A stretch of DNA of 64,000 nucleotides from an uncultured Myxococcales bacterium (GTDB lineage: Bacteria > Myxococcota_A > UBA9042 > DTJE01): positions 117,923-181,922 of the forward strand of contig CALJUR010000121.1 in the NCBI GenBank assembly GCA_937975765.1, given 5' to 3'. A program made the position numbers and the translations under genes. This document shows, piece by piece, positions 24,641 to 33,789 of this stretch (position 1 is the first letter of the stretch; every line of letters starts with the position of its first letter). The notes below the pieces were generated by a model. That model was not told the origin of the DNA. It saw only the letters and a program-made list of their open reading frames with translations, and searched no databases.

Positions 24641-25348
24641 TCACTTCGAGGCCTTCAGCGCCACTTCCACGTCCGACGGGTCGATCCGGATGCCGGGGCC
24701 CATCGTGCAGGACATCGTCACGCTCTTCACGTACGTGCCCTTGACCGTGGACGGCTTCAGCTTCAGCAGCGTCTCGGCGATCGCCAGGAAGTTGTCCTTC
24801 AACTGCTGCGGCGTGAAGGACCTGCGGCCGATCGTCGTGTGGATGATGCCGTTCTTGTCGACGCGGAACTCGACCTTGCCGGCCTTCGACTCGCGGACGG
24901 CGCGACCGACGTCCATCGTGACCGTGCCGACCTTCGGGTTCGGCATCAGGCCGCGGGTGCCCAGCAGCTTGCCCAGCTTGCCGACCAGGCCCATCATGTC
25001 GGGCGTCGCGATCGCCTTGTCGAACTCGAACCATCCGGTCTTGATCTTCTCGGCCAGGTCCTCGGCGCCCACGAAGTCGGCGCCGGCGTCCTGGGCCTCC
25101 TTGGCCTTGTCGGCCTTGGCGAAGACCAGCACGCGGGTGACCTTGCCGGTACCGGCCGGCATGACGCACGCGCCGCGGACCATCTGGTCGGCGTGCTTGG
25201 GGTTGACGCCCAGCCGCACCGCGATGTCCACCGACTCGTCGAACTTGGCGAAACCGGTCTTGCCGACCAGGTTCACCGCCTCCTCGATCGTGATCTTCTT
25301 CTCGCGATCGACCAGGCCCAGGGCCGCCTTGAACTTCTTGTCAGGCAT
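24641..25348 (-). CDS. rplA: 50S ribosomal protein L1
   Basis: A 235-residue L1 protein of the ribosomal L1 stalk, which binds 23S rRNA and helps release deacylated tRNA. Seen: FDESVDIAVRLGVNPKHADQ, the GACVMPAGTGKVTRVLVFAK block, the LGTRGLMPNPKVGTV signature, and KAGKVEFRVDKNGIIHTTIG. It follows rplK after a 41-base gap in the usual rplK-rplA pair. Confidence 0.97.
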   Translation of the reverse strand: MPDKKFKAALGLVDREKKITIEEAVNLVGKTGFAKFDESVDIAVRLGVNPKHADQMVRGACVMPAGTGKVTRVLVFAKADKAKEAQDAGADFVGAEDLAEKIKTGWFEFDKAIATPDMMGLVGKLGKLLGTRGLMPNPKVGTVTMDVGRAVRESKAGKVEFRVDKNGIIHTTIGRRSFTPQQLKDNFLAIAETLLKLKPSTVKGTYVKSVTMSCTMGPGIRIDPSDVEVALKASK

Positions 25349-25389
25349 CCTATGTGCTCCTCGCCTCCCTCAGGCAGGCCGCATGGTGG

Positions 25390-25815
25390 CTAATCCACCA
25401 CCTCGATGCCCATGGAACGGGCCGTGCCAGCCACGGTCCGCATGGCGCCTTCGAGGTCCACGGCGTAGAGGTCCGGCATCTTCACCTGCGCGATCTTCGC
25501 CACCTGCTCCTTCGTGATCTTCCCGACCTTGTCGCGGCCGGGAGCCGTGGAGCCCTTCTCCAGGCCGGCCGCCTTGCGGACCTGCTCGGAGACGGGGGCC
25601 GTCTTGGTGACGAAGGTGAACGAACGGTCCGAGAAGACCGTGATCACGACCGGGACGGTGGAGTCGCCCAGGGAGGCCGTTCGGGCGTTGAACGCCTTGC
25701 AGAACTCCATGATGTTCGCGCCGGCCTGGCCCAGCGCCGGTCCGACCGGGGGCTGGGGCGACGCCTTGCCCGCCTTGATGTGCAGCTTGATCTGACCGAC
25801 GATCTTCTTTCCCAT
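25390..25815 (-). CDS. rplK: 50S ribosomal protein L11
   Basis: A 141-residue L11 protein, part of the GTPase-associated centre. Seen: GQIKLHIKAGKASPQPPVGPALGQAG at the N-terminus (reported here only as a family-typical start), NIMEFCKAFNART, and the C-terminal RNA-binding domain with GRDKVGKITKEQV and TVAGTARSMGIEV. Length is typical. It lies 12 bases after nusG. Confidence 0.97.
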   Translation of the reverse strand: MGKKIVGQIKLHIKAGKASPQPPVGPALGQAGANIMEFCKAFNARTASLGDSTVPVVITVFSDRSFTFVTKTAPVSEQVRKAAGLEKGSTAPGRDKVGKITKEQVAKIAQVKMPDLYAVDLEGAMRTVAGTARSMGIEVVD

Positions 25816-25827
25816 GGTGGCTCTCTC

Positions 25828-26364
25828 CTAGACCCGCTCGACCTGGTTGAAGTCCAATTCGACCGGAGTAGCGCGACCGAAGATGGTGACCAGGACGCGG
25901 ACCTTCCGCTTCTCGGCCTTGACCTCCTCGATGATCCCCGAGAAGTTCACGAACGGCCCGTCCTTGATCCGGACCGCCATCCCCTCCTCGAACTGCACCT
26001 CGGCCACGGGCCGGACCTGCCCCTGCTCCATCTGGTGCCGGATCTGGTCGACTTCCTTCTCGGACAGCGGCCGCGGGCCGCGATCGTTCCCCACGAATCC
26101 CGTCACGTTCGGACGGTGACGGATGAAGTGGTGCGTCTCGTCGTTCAGGTCCATCTGGACCAGGATGTAGCCCGGGAAGAACTTCCGACGGCCGCCGGGG
26201 CGCTTCTTCTCGCCTTCCGCGGGCGGGGGCTCCATCGGGACGATGATCTCCCCGATGTGCTCGAACACGGTCGGACCCTCGCGCTTCATCTGGTCAAGGA
26301 TGTCGGCCTTGACCTTCTGCTCGAAGCCCGAATAGGTGTGGACCACGAACCACTTCATCGGCAT
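25828..26364 (-). CDS. nusG: Transcription termination/antitermination factor NusG
   Basis: A 178-residue NusG. Its NGN domain (MKWFVVHTYSGFEQKVKADI at the start, then FFPGYILVQMDLNDETHHFI) binds RNA polymerase. The KOW domain near the C-terminus (EEGMAVRIKDGPFVNFSGII) couples to Rho or ribosomal S10. A Pro/Gly/Lys-rich loop of about 20 residues (PPPAEGEKKRPGGRR) lies within the NGN domain. The start may be MPM at 26364 or the second Met. It lies between secE and rplK as in most proteobacteria. Confidence 0.97.
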   Translation of the reverse strand: MPMKWFVVHTYSGFEQKVKADILDQMKREGPTVFEHIGEIIVPMEPPPAEGEKKRPGGRRKFFPGYILVQMDLNDETHHFIRHRPNVTGFVGNDRGPRPLSEKEVDQIRHQMEQGQVRPVAEVQFEEGMAVRIKDGPFVNFSGIIEEVKAEKRKVRVLVTIFGRATPVELDFNQVERV

Positions 26365-26377
26365 GTCCGACTCGGCC

Positions 26378-26755
26378 TCACAGGCGGTAGATGACGCTGG
26401 TCAACGCACCGATGACCGCGTCGAACAGGCCCAGGATCGCCGAGACCACGACCGTCGTCACGATGACGACGATGGTGGAGACGCGCGTCTCAGGCCACGT
26501 GGGCCAGGTCACGTTGCGCAACTCGCTCGCGACCTCCAGGCCGAACTTGTTGATCGGCTCCGAGAACCACAGGTACAGCACCGATCCGACACCGACCAGC
26601 AGGCCCAGCAGGTCGCTGACCGCGAACCGCACGCCCAGCAGGGGCCGGTTCAGGTTCGGATTGATCCAGTCGATCACGGTGCCGAAGAAGGCCGCCACCA
26701 GGACCCACACCAGGATCCCGATCACCATGAACGAGAGGCGAACGTATTTGTCCAA
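26378..26755 (-). CDS. secE: Preprotein translocase subunit SecE
   Basis: A 125-residue SecE with three predicted membrane helices (about residues 8-28, 43-62 and 94-115), the E. coli-like long form rather than the single-helix form. The conserved amphipathic segment ELRNVTWPTWPETRVST precedes the last helix. It belongs to the SecYEG channel in the inner membrane. It is 13 bases upstream of nusG. Confidence 0.95.
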   Translation of the reverse strand: MDKYVRLSFMVIGILVWVLVAAFFGTVIDWINPNLNRPLLGVRFAVSDLLGLLVGVGSVLYLWFSEPINKFGLEVASELRNVTWPTWPETRVSTIVVIVTTVVVSAILGLFDAVIGALTSVIYRL

Positions 26756-26801
26756 CGGGGCCCCCTCGTCAAATCACCGGTCGTCCGTCGACCGGCCTCA
26801 C

Positions 26802-26877
26802 TGGCAGGGCAGGAGGGATTCGAACCCCCAACCCGCGGTTTTGGAGACCGCTGCTCTACCGTTAGAGCTACTGCCCT
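26802..26877 (-). tRNA. tRNA-Trp (anticodon CCA)
   Basis: The cloverleaf reads on the minus strand. Acceptor AGGGCAG (26871-26877) pairs with 26806-26812, the T-arm is 26813-26829 with TTCGAAT, and the anticodon CCA is complementary to 26842-26844 in a seven-base loop flanked by a five-pair stem. The terminal CCA is encoded (26802-26804), unlike the other four tRNAs here. Its place between rpmG and secE is common in bacteria. Confidence 0.95.
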
Positions 26878-26937
26878 GTCGAGGCCCGCCCGTTCCCGGG
26901 CCGGCCCCGCAATGCCGGCAGCCCGCCACCCCAGGGA

Positions 26938-27120
26938 CTACTTCACTTCCTTGAAGGTGGTGTGCTTGCGCTCGAACTTGCAGTACTTCTTGATCTCCAG
27001 CCGGGCGGTCGTGGTCTTCTTGTTCTTCTCGGTCGCGTAGCGCGCCACGCCCGGGAGACCGCTCTTGCGGCACGACTGGCATTCCAGCTGGATGTTGACC
27101 CGGTTTTCCTTCTTCGCCAT
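26938..27120 (-). CDS. rpmG: 50S ribosomal protein L33
   Basis: A 60-residue L33. The first zinc-ribbon pair is present (CQSC), and the later part reads ATEKNKKTTTARLEIKKYC, as in Cys-type L33. The second pair is incomplete: the usual CxxC before RKHT is CKFE here, so the fourth Cys is missing and zinc binding may be impaired. It lies between tuf and tRNA-Trp in the expected order. Confidence 0.93.
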   Translation of the reverse strand: MAKKENRVNIQLECQSCRKSGLPGVARYATEKNKKTTTARLEIKKYCKFERKHTTFKEVK

Positions 27121-27187
27121 CGTTCGTCTCCCGGGGCCCGCGACGCCCTCGCGGTCGCCGCGGACTGCCCGTCAGGTCAAGAACACG

Positions 27188-28381
<1,194 letters not shown>

Positions 28382-28463
28382 GACCCTTCCTCCTCAGGTT
28401 TCCGTCCCAACCAACACGACCGGCCTCTCCGGTCGCCTGACCGGAACCGGGCCTGCTCACCGG

Positions 28464-28536
28464 AGCCTTCGATCGGAATCGAACCGATGACCCCGTCCTT
28501 ACCAAGGACGTGCTCTGCCGACTGAGCTACGAAGGC
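28464..28536 (-). tRNA. tRNA-Thr (anticodon GGU)
   Basis: Acceptor GCCTTCG (28530-28536) pairs with 28465-28471. Anticodon GGU is complementary to ACC at 28501-28503 in the loop TTGGTAA, closed by stem CGTCC/GGACG. The 3' CCA is not encoded (CCG follows). It sits just upstream of tuf and corresponds to E. coli thrT. Confidence 0.95.
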
Positions 28537-28563
28537 CTAACTCACGCCCGGCCCTTGCGCAGG

Positions 28564-28636
28564 AGCGGGAAACGGGATTCGAACCCGCGACGTCGAGCTT
28601 GGAAGGCTCGCGCTCTACCAACTGAGCTATTCCCGC
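28564..28636 (-). tRNA. tRNA-Gly (anticodon UCC)
   Basis: Acceptor GCGGGAA (28630-28636) pairs with 28565-28571. The anticodon loop CTTCCAA, in the stem CGAGC/GCTCG, gives UCC. CCA is not encoded. Same position as E. coli glyT. Confidence 0.95.
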
Positions 28637-28719
28637 CCGAGTACGGACCCGTCCTTCCCAGGACCGAGTACCGTGAAATTCAAAGAACCGCGAACCCAGG
28701 CACCGCGACAACCGTTCAG

Positions 28720-28802
28720 TGGAGGGGGGAGGATTCGAACCTCCGAAGCCTACTGGCGGCAGATTTACAGTCTGATCCCTTTGACCACTCGGGAACCCCT
28801 CC
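28720..28802 (-). tRNA. tRNA-Tyr (anticodon GUA)
   Basis: Acceptor GGAGGGG (28796-28802) pairs with 28721-28727. Its T-arm is 28728-28744 and the anticodon GUA lies in loop TGTAAAT. The long variable arm of a class II tRNA is present, giving 83 bases. CCA is not encoded. Same position as E. coli tyrU. Confidence 0.95.
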
Positions 28803-28829
28803 GCGCCGAAAACGCGCGCCCTCGGCGGG

Positions 28830-28902
28830 AGCTGGCGACGGGAATCGAACCCACAACCGCCTGATTACAAATCAGGTGCTCTGCCGATTGAGCTACGCCA
28901 GC
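28830..28902 (-). tRNA. tRNA-Thr (anticodon UGU)
   Basis: Acceptor GCTGGCG (28896-28902) pairs with 28831-28837. Anticodon UGU lies in loop TTTGTAA, closed by CCTGA/TCAGG. CCA is not encoded. It is the first gene of the tRNA-tuf operon and corresponds to E. coli thrU. Confidence 0.95.
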
Positions 28903-28935
28903 CTGCAAAGAACCAGCCCCTTCAAAGGGCGATTG

Positions 28936-28964
28936 ATTATGGTGGACGAGGGCGATCCTGTCAA
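28936..28964 (-). promoter_or_regulatory. Strong sigma70 promoter for the tRNA-tuf operon
   Basis: On the minus strand TTGACA (28959-28964, perfect -35) is followed after 17 bases by CATAAT (28936-28941, five of six -10 matches). The first tRNA begins about 34 bases downstream. This is the best promoter-like sequence in the window and fits the high expression of the tRNA-EF-Tu genes. The remaining spacer to 29129 shows no other gene. Confidence 0.8.
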
Positions 28965-29072
28965 TCGCTTTTTTCGTCCGGGCGGCCAGGCCGCGGACGG
29001 GGAGGATGCGTCAGAACCGCGCCGTTGTCAAGCCCTGTCTTGCGGCCGGGCGCCTGCCTTTCCCCCGCCGCC

Positions 29073-29102
29073 TTGGTACCCGTCCGCCGCGTCGTGTAGA
29101 CT
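29073..29102 (+). promoter_or_regulatory. Putative promoter for LDLa-like lipoprotein gene
   Basis: TTGGTA (29073-29078) and TAGACT (29097-29102) are separated by 18 bases. They lie 28 bases before the GTG start and upstream of a GAGGAGGG ribosome-binding site. Pattern-based only. Confidence 0.4.
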
Positions 29103-29129
29103 GGGGCCGTCCCGAAAGAGGAGGGCGCC

Positions 29130-29837
29130 GTGCGCTGGTCGATGCCGTCAACACTGTTCGCGGTGGCCGTTCTGGCCATCCCCGCCTGCAAGGGGGACAA
29201 GAGCCTCTGCGACCGGGTGGAGGACCGGCTGCGCGACTGCGGCCTTCTGTCCGAGGGGCGGTTCGAGTGCCAGGAGTTCGAGATCGACGAGTGGGACTGC
29301 CTGGTGAACTGCGAACTGGACGCGACGTGCGAGGAGATCCGGGCGATCGAGTGCGACGACGAGAAGGTCGCTTCCGTCACGGAATGCCAGCAGGACTGCA
29401 TGAAGAGACTGGGGTTCACCTGCAAGGACGGGTCCGAGGTGCTCCTCGGCCTGCAGCGATGCGACGGCGACGAGGATTGCGACGACGGCTCGGACGAGGC
29501 GGACTGCCCGACCTTCCAGTGCAAGGACGGGAAGGCCACGGTGATGCAGTACCAGACCTGCGACTGGCGCGAGGACTGCGACGACGGCTCGGACGAGGCC
29601 GGCTGTCCCGGGTTCGTATGCGCGAACGGCAACCGGGTGACCGCGGACTCGGTCTGCAACGGCCGCCGGGACTGCCTGGACAACTCGGACGAGGCCGGCT
29701 GCCCGGTGTTCACGTGCCGGGACGGCAAGCAGGAGATCTCCGAGGCCCTGCACTGCGACGGCGACGAGGACTGCGACGACGGCTCGGACGAGGCCGGCTG
29801 CCCGCCCGTCGCCGAACTGGTCTGCCCTTCGTCGTAG
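29130..29837 (+). CDS. Lipoprotein with four LDL-receptor-class-A-like repeats
   Basis: A 235-residue exported protein. The lipoprotein signal ends at IPAC (Cys20). Residues 27-95 form a Cys-rich region (eight Cys). Residues about 96-224 hold four repeats of roughly 30 residues. Each has an F/V-x-C start, a CDG or CNG turn, and the acidic DCxDGSDEAxC signature (DNSDE in repeat 3), starting near residues 96, 129, 163 and 194. DCxDGSDE is the calcium-binding cage of animal LDLa modules. Here each repeat shows four Cys rather than six, so one disulfide appears lost. A calcium-dependent surface or periplasmic binding role is inferred. The GTG at 29130 has GAGGAGGG upstream. The gene is convergent with the tandem-MIP18 gene. 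Confidence 0.8.
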   Translation: MRWSMPSTLFAVAVLAIPACKGDKSLCDRVEDRLRDCGLLSEGRFECQEFEIDEWDCLVNCELDATCEEIRAIECDDEKVASVTECQQDCMKRLGFTCKDGSEVLLGLQRCDGDEDCDDGSDEADCPTFQCKDGKATVMQYQTCDWREDCDDGSDEAGCPGFVCANGNRVTADSVCNGRRDCLDNSDEAGCPVFTCRDGKQEISEALHCDGDEDCDDGSDEAGCPPVAELVCPSS

Positions 29838-29853
29838 CGCCCAGGGAATTGCA

Positions 29854-29878
29854 GGCGGAGGACGGGGCCCTGCCCTAC
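29854..29878. repeat. Degenerate copy of dispersed GC-rich palindromic repeat
   Basis: GGCGGAGGACGGGGCCC followed by TGCCCTAC resembles the copies at 13974, 38749 and 63922. As at 38749, the CTA is the stop codon of the leftward gene (here the tandem-MIP18 gene). Confidence 0.4.
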
Positions 29879-30501
29879 GGAAGGCCCAGGTCCATCCGGG
29901 CCTCTTCCGAGGCCATCGTGCGGGGATCCCACGGCGGGTCCCAGACCAGCTCGACCGAGGCGTCCTCGACGCCGACCGCCAGCAGCGCGGCCTGCCGGAC
30001 GGCCTCGACCAGCCAGGGGCCGACCGGGCACATCGGCGACGTCAGCGTCATCCGGATCGAGGCCTGGCGGCCCGTCCCGTCCAGTTCGATCCCGTAGATC
30101 AGCCCCAGTTCGGCCAGCGACAGGCCCATCTCGGGGTCCATCACCTGCCCGACGTGCTCCCGGACGTCCTCGACGCGGGCGGGCGCCGCCGGCCGGGACG
30201 CGGCGTCGGCCAGCCGCGCGCGGGCCTCGGGAGTGGCCATGGCCTCGGGGAGCCAGGGCGGGTCCTTCACGAACTCCAGCCGGCCATCGTCGAAGCGGCC
30301 CGCGGACTCGATCGCCGTCCGGATCGCGGCGATCAGCCGCCGGGCGCGCGGCACCTGCGCCACCCGCACCACCGCGCAGCGGCCGTCCGGGGTCACGTCG
30401 GCGTCGAAGACCAGGCCCAGGTCGGTGATCGAGGCGCCGGTCTCGGGGTCGATCACCTGCGACAGCGCCCGGTACAGGGCGTCACGGGGACGGGCTTCCA
30501 T
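29875..30501 (-). CDS. Tandem MIP18/DUF59 Fe-S assembly protein (SufT/PaaD-like)
   Basis: A 208-residue protein with two copies of the MIP18 (DUF59) domain, which normally stands alone at about 100 residues. Domain 1 (about 7-90) shows VIDPETGASITDLGLVFD but lacks the Cys. Domain 2 (about 110-205) shows VMDPEMGLSLAELGLIYG and TSPMCPVGPW with C158, the conserved Cys of the family. Both halves also share a KDPPW / WDPPW segment after the core. MIP18 proteins help insert or deliver Fe-S clusters; being last in the suf operon and overlapping the SufS-SufU stop by 20 bases supports that role. Domain 1 may be structural. Confidence 0.8.
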   Translation of the reverse strand: MEARPRDALYRALSQVIDPETGASITDLGLVFDADVTPDGRCAVVRVAQVPRARRLIAAIRTAIESAGRFDDGRLEFVKDPPWLPEAMATPEARARLADAASRPAAPARVEDVREHVGQVMDPEMGLSLAELGLIYGIELDGTGRQASIRMTLTSPMCPVGPWLVEAVRQAALLAVGVEDASVELVWDPPWDPRTMASEEARMDLGLP

Positions 30502-32233
30502 CGGTTGCCTCCGCGGGGCCCCGGGGCTCCAGGGCCTCCTCCAGGGTGGTCCAGGCCAGCAGGGCGCACTTGACCCGGACGGGCAGGTCCTTCACCCCCC
30601 GCAGGGCGTTCAGGTCGCCCAGGTCCAGGTCGGCCGGCAGCGGCTCGCCGCGGAACATCGCCTTCACGCCGCGCAGCAGCCGCCGGGCCTCGTCCAGCGT
30701 GCGCCCCCGCAGGCGCTCGGCCAGCATCGATCCCGAGGCGACCGAGATCGAGCAGCCGTGCCCGACGACCTGCAGGCCCTCGATGCGGCCGTCCTCGGTG
30801 TGCAGGCGCAGCGTCACCTCGTCGCCGCACAGGGGATTCTTCCCGTGCCACTCGACCGACGGGCCGTCGATCGGCTCGCGCCCGGCCGGGTGCAGGTAGT
30901 GGTCCAGCACGACCTCCCGGAACAGTTCGTCGTCCGGGGCCGCACCGTGCAGGGAGGCGGCGGAAACGGTCGCTGGCCCGGGCCGCAGGGAAGACGCGGC
31001 GGACCGCGGGGCACGGGCACGGGCGACCTCGGACACCGCGTCGGCCAGCGCCTCGACCTCGGCCTCGGTGTTGTACAGGTAGAACGACGCCCGGGTGGTC
31101 GCCGGCACGCCGTACCGCGCCATCAGCGGCTGGGCGCAGTGGTGGCCGGCCCGGACCGCGATGCCCCTCGCGTCCAGCGCCTGCGCCACGTCGTGAGGGT
31201 GGACGCCGTCCAGCACGAAGGTCGCGACGCCGCCGGTCGCGTCCGGGCCGGGCGGGGGCCCCAGCAGGCGCAGGCCCGGGATGACCGACAGCCGCTGCCG
31301 GGCCAGGGTGCCCAGCCTCAGGTCGTGCCCCGCGATGTCCGGCATCCCCGCCGCGCGCAGGTAGTCGATCGCCGCCCCCAGCGCCACGGCGCCCGCCACG
31401 TCCGGCGTTCCCGCCTCGTACCGCCAGGGCGGGTCGGCCCAGGTCGCGTCGGCCAGCGTCACTTCGCGGATCATCTCGCCACCGCCCAGGAACGGGTCCA
31501 TCTCGTCGTAGCGGTCGGGCCGCACCACCAGCACGCCCGTGCCCGTCGCCCCCAGCATCTTGTGGCCCGAGAAGGCCAGGAAGTCGGCACCCAGGGCGGC
31601 CACGTCGACCGGCAGGTGCGGGACCGCCTGCGCGCCGTCGACCAGCACCGCCGCACCCGCGGCGTGGGCCAGCCGGGCGATGTCCGCGACCGGGTTGATC
31701 GTGCCCAGCACGTTCGACACGTGCGTCACGGCGACCAGCCGGGTCCGGGGAGACAGCAGGCCCTGCAGCGCGTCGAGGTCCAGCCGCCCGTCGTCCGTCA
31801 CGGGCACGGCCCGCACCCGGGCCCCGGTGCGCCGGGCCAGCAGGTGCCACGGCACCAGGTTCGAGTGGTGCTCCATCCCGGTGACCAGAACCTCGTCCCC
31901 CGCCTGCACGTTGCGGTCGCCCCAGGCCCGGGCGACCAGGTTGATCGCCTCGGTCGCGTTGCGCACGAACACGACTCCGGCCGGCGACGGGGCCGACACG
32001 AACGCCGCCACCTTCGTCCGGGCGGCCTCGTACTCGCGCGTGGCGTCCTCGGCCAGGCGGTGGATGCCGCGGTGAACGTTGGCGTTGGCCGTCTCGTAGT
32101 ACCGGACCAGCGCGTCCAGCACGGCCCGCGGCTTCTGGGAGGTGGCGGCGCTGTCCAGGTACACCAGCGGCTTCCCGTTCACCGGCCGCGACAGGATCGG
32201 GAAGTCGGCCCGGATGCGCTCGACGTCCAGCAC
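30482..32233 (-). CDS. sufS: SufS-SufU fusion: cysteine desulfurase plus sulfur-acceptor scaffold
   Basis: A 583-residue fusion. Residues 1-413 are a SufS-type cysteine desulfurase: N-terminal RADFPILSRPVNGKPLVYLD, PLP lysine K225 in FSGHKMLG, and catalytic C366 in RAGHHCAQP, the group II form. After a 20-residue Ser/Pro/Ala linker, residues about 434-583 are a complete SufU: CGDEV (C469, D471), GHGCSIS (C494) and VKCALLAW (C556), the zinc ligands that accept sulfur from SufS. In other bacteria SufS and SufU are separate partners, so fusion would fix their ratio and contact. The GTG at 32233 follows GAGGGGG and begins ten bases after the Rieske gene's stop. Confidence 0.9.
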   Translation of the reverse strand: MLDVERIRADFPILSRPVNGKPLVYLDSAATSQKPRAVLDALVRYYETANANVHRGIHRLAEDATREYEAARTKVAAFVSAPSPAGVVFVRNATEAINLVARAWGDRNVQAGDEVLVTGMEHHSNLVPWHLLARRTGARVRAVPVTDDGRLDLDALQGLLSPRTRLVAVTHVSNVLGTINPVADIARLAHAAGAAVLVDGAQAVPHLPVDVAALGADFLAFSGHKMLGATGTGVLVVRPDRYDEMDPFLGGGEMIREVTLADATWADPPWRYEAGTPDVAGAVALGAAIDYLRAAGMPDIAGHDLRLGTLARQRLSVIPGLRLLGPPPGPDATGGVATFVLDGVHPHDVAQALDARGIAVRAGHHCAQPLMARYGVPATTRASFYLYNTEAEVEALADAVSEVARARAPRSAASSLRPGPATVSAASLHGAAPDDELFREVVLDHYLHPAGREPIDGPSVEWHGKNPLCGDEVTLRLHTEDGRIEGLQVVGHGCSISVASGSMLAERLRGRTLDEARRLLRGVKAMFRGEPLPADLDLGDLNALRGVKDLPVRVKCALLAWTTLEEALEPRGPAEATDGSPSP

Positions 32234-32243
32234 GGTCGCCCCC

Positions 32244-32552
32244 TCAGTCCACGGTGACCCACACCCGACCGTCCCGCACCTCGACCGGGTACGTCGCGAC
32301 CGGCGCGCAGACCGGCATCCGGGTCGGGCGCCCCGTCGCAAGGTCCAGCGCACCGCCGTGGTGCGGGCACTGCCACTCCGTGTCGCCGATCCGCGTGCCG
32401 CCGAGAAGCGGGCGCTCCTCGTGACTGCACAGCCCGGACGTCGCGTACACGTGGTCCCCGACCCGGACCAGCAGGACCGGTTCGCCCCCGGCCTCCACCT
32501 GCACGCCCTCGCCCCCGGGCAGGTCGCCGATCGCCGCGACGTCGCACCGCAT
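32244..32552 (-). CDS. Rieske [2Fe-2S] ferredoxin-like protein of the suf operon
   Basis: A 102-residue soluble Rieske protein. The cluster ligands are in CSHEERPL (C42, H44) and CPHHGGALD (C62, H65), with the usual surrounding beta fold (ATYPVEVRDGRVWV near the end). There is no membrane anchor, so it resembles the ferredoxin subunits of ring-hydroxylating dioxygenases. It lies between sufD and the sufSU gene; Rieske proteins at this place in suf operons recur in several phyla and may supply electrons or serve as a client. Its exact partner is unknown. Confidence 0.88.
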   Translation of the reverse strand: MRCDVAAIGDLPGGEGVQVEAGGEPVLLVRVGDHVYATSGLCSHEERPLLGGTRIGDTEWQCPHHGGALDLATGRPTRMPVCAPVATYPVEVRDGRVWVTVD

Positions 32553-32562
32553 CCGCCCCTCC

Positions 32563-33780
32563 TCACGCCTCGCCGGGGGCCCCGCCCTGCCCGGTCCGCG
32601 CGGCGGCCAGTTCCGACCGAAGGCGCTCCCGGGCCCGATCCGCCAGTTCGCCGGACGGCAGCCGCGACGCGACCGGCTCGACGAAGCCCTCGACCAGCAT
32701 CGATTCGGCCTGGTCGCGGGACAGCCCGCGGGTGCGCAGGTAGAACAGCGCCTCCTCGTCCACCGGCGCCACGGCCGCCCCGTGCGTGCACCGGACGTCG
32801 TGGTTCAGGATCTCCAGTTCGGGCAGCACGTCCGCCGCCGCCGTCCGGGACAGCAGCAGCGACCGTGCCTCCTCGTAGGCCTCCGACCGCGCCGCCCCCT
32901 CCCGGATGCGCAGCAGCCCCGTGAAGGCAGACCGCCCCCGGCCCAGCGCGATCGCCCGGTAGTCCACCCGGCTGCCGGTGTCGCCGGCGGCGTGGTCCGC
33001 CACGACCCGGAAGTCCGACCGGGCGCGGCCGCCCGCCAGCGCCAGCACCAGCCCCGCCGATCGCGCGCCCGGCCGCGACAGCACCGGGGCCGCCTCCGCC
33101 TTGACCCGGCCCGCCGGCAGCAGCACGTGGGCGTGGGTCAGGGAGGCGTCGCGCCCGACCTCGTAGGCCGAGCGGGAGAACAGGGACGTCCCCTTCGCGG
33201 CGGTCTCGAACCGGGCGTGCAGCAGCGTCGCGCCGTCTCCCAGCACCGCCTCGGTCACCGTGCTGGCGAATCCCGATCCGAGGTCCGCGTCCTCCAGCAC
33301 CGTCGCCTCGGCGCCGGCCCCGATCCACAGCAGCGTCCGGCCGCTCGCGACCGTCCCCGCGGGCGCCTCGGGCCGGGCCTCCAGCCGGATCGGCCCGGCC
33401 AGCCGGACGCCTTCCGGCACCCGGATGACGGTCCCGCCCGCGAACGACGCCAGGTTCAGCGCCAGCAGCGGGTCGCCGTCCCCGGCCAGCCGGCCCAGGT
33501 GCTCCTCCAGCAGGCCCCCCGCGGCCGGCAGGGCCTCCCCGAAGGAAAGGGCCGTCACCCCGGCCCGCCGCGCCTCGTCCGGCAGTTCGACCCGCACCGG
33601 CCACGCCGCGCCCGCCGCCTGCAGGGCCGCCTCGATCCCCCCCGCGGGCAGCAGCGCCGCCGCGTCCGTGAACCGGAAGCGGTGCCCCGACCGGTCGGGC
33701 AGGGGCATGGAGAGGGCCGCCGCGCGCGCCTGGTCGCGCCGCCGTGCCAGGAACGAAGGTTCGGGGTCGAATCGGTTCAT
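32563..33780 (-). CDS. sufD: SufD, Fe-S cluster scaffold component
   Basis: A 405-residue SufD. It shares the right-handed beta-helix core of SufB (TLLWIGAGAEATVLED, RARSDFRVVADHAAGDTGSRVDYRAIALG) and ends in the family block LEILNHDVRCTHGAAV and EEALFYLRTRGLSRDQAE. It forms the SufBC2D complex that assembles Fe-S clusters. The length is usual. It follows sufB by nine bases and precedes the Rieske gene by ten. Confidence 0.92.
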   Translation of the reverse strand: MNRFDPEPSFLARRRDQARAAALSMPLPDRSGHRFRFTDAAALLPAGGIEAALQAAGAAWPVRVELPDEARRAGVTALSFGEALPAAGGLLEEHLGRLAGDGDPLLALNLASFAGGTVIRVPEGVRLAGPIRLEARPEAPAGTVASGRTLLWIGAGAEATVLEDADLGSGFASTVTEAVLGDGATLLHARFETAAKGTSLFSRSAYEVGRDASLTHAHVLLPAGRVKAEAAPVLSRPGARSAGLVLALAGGRARSDFRVVADHAAGDTGSRVDYRAIALGRGRSAFTGLLRIREGAARSEAYEEARSLLLSRTAAADVLPELEILNHDVRCTHGAAVAPVDEEALFYLRTRGLSRDQAESMLVEGFVEPVASRLPSGELADRARERLRSELAAARTGQGGAPGEA

Positions 33781-33789
33781 CGGGTCCCC

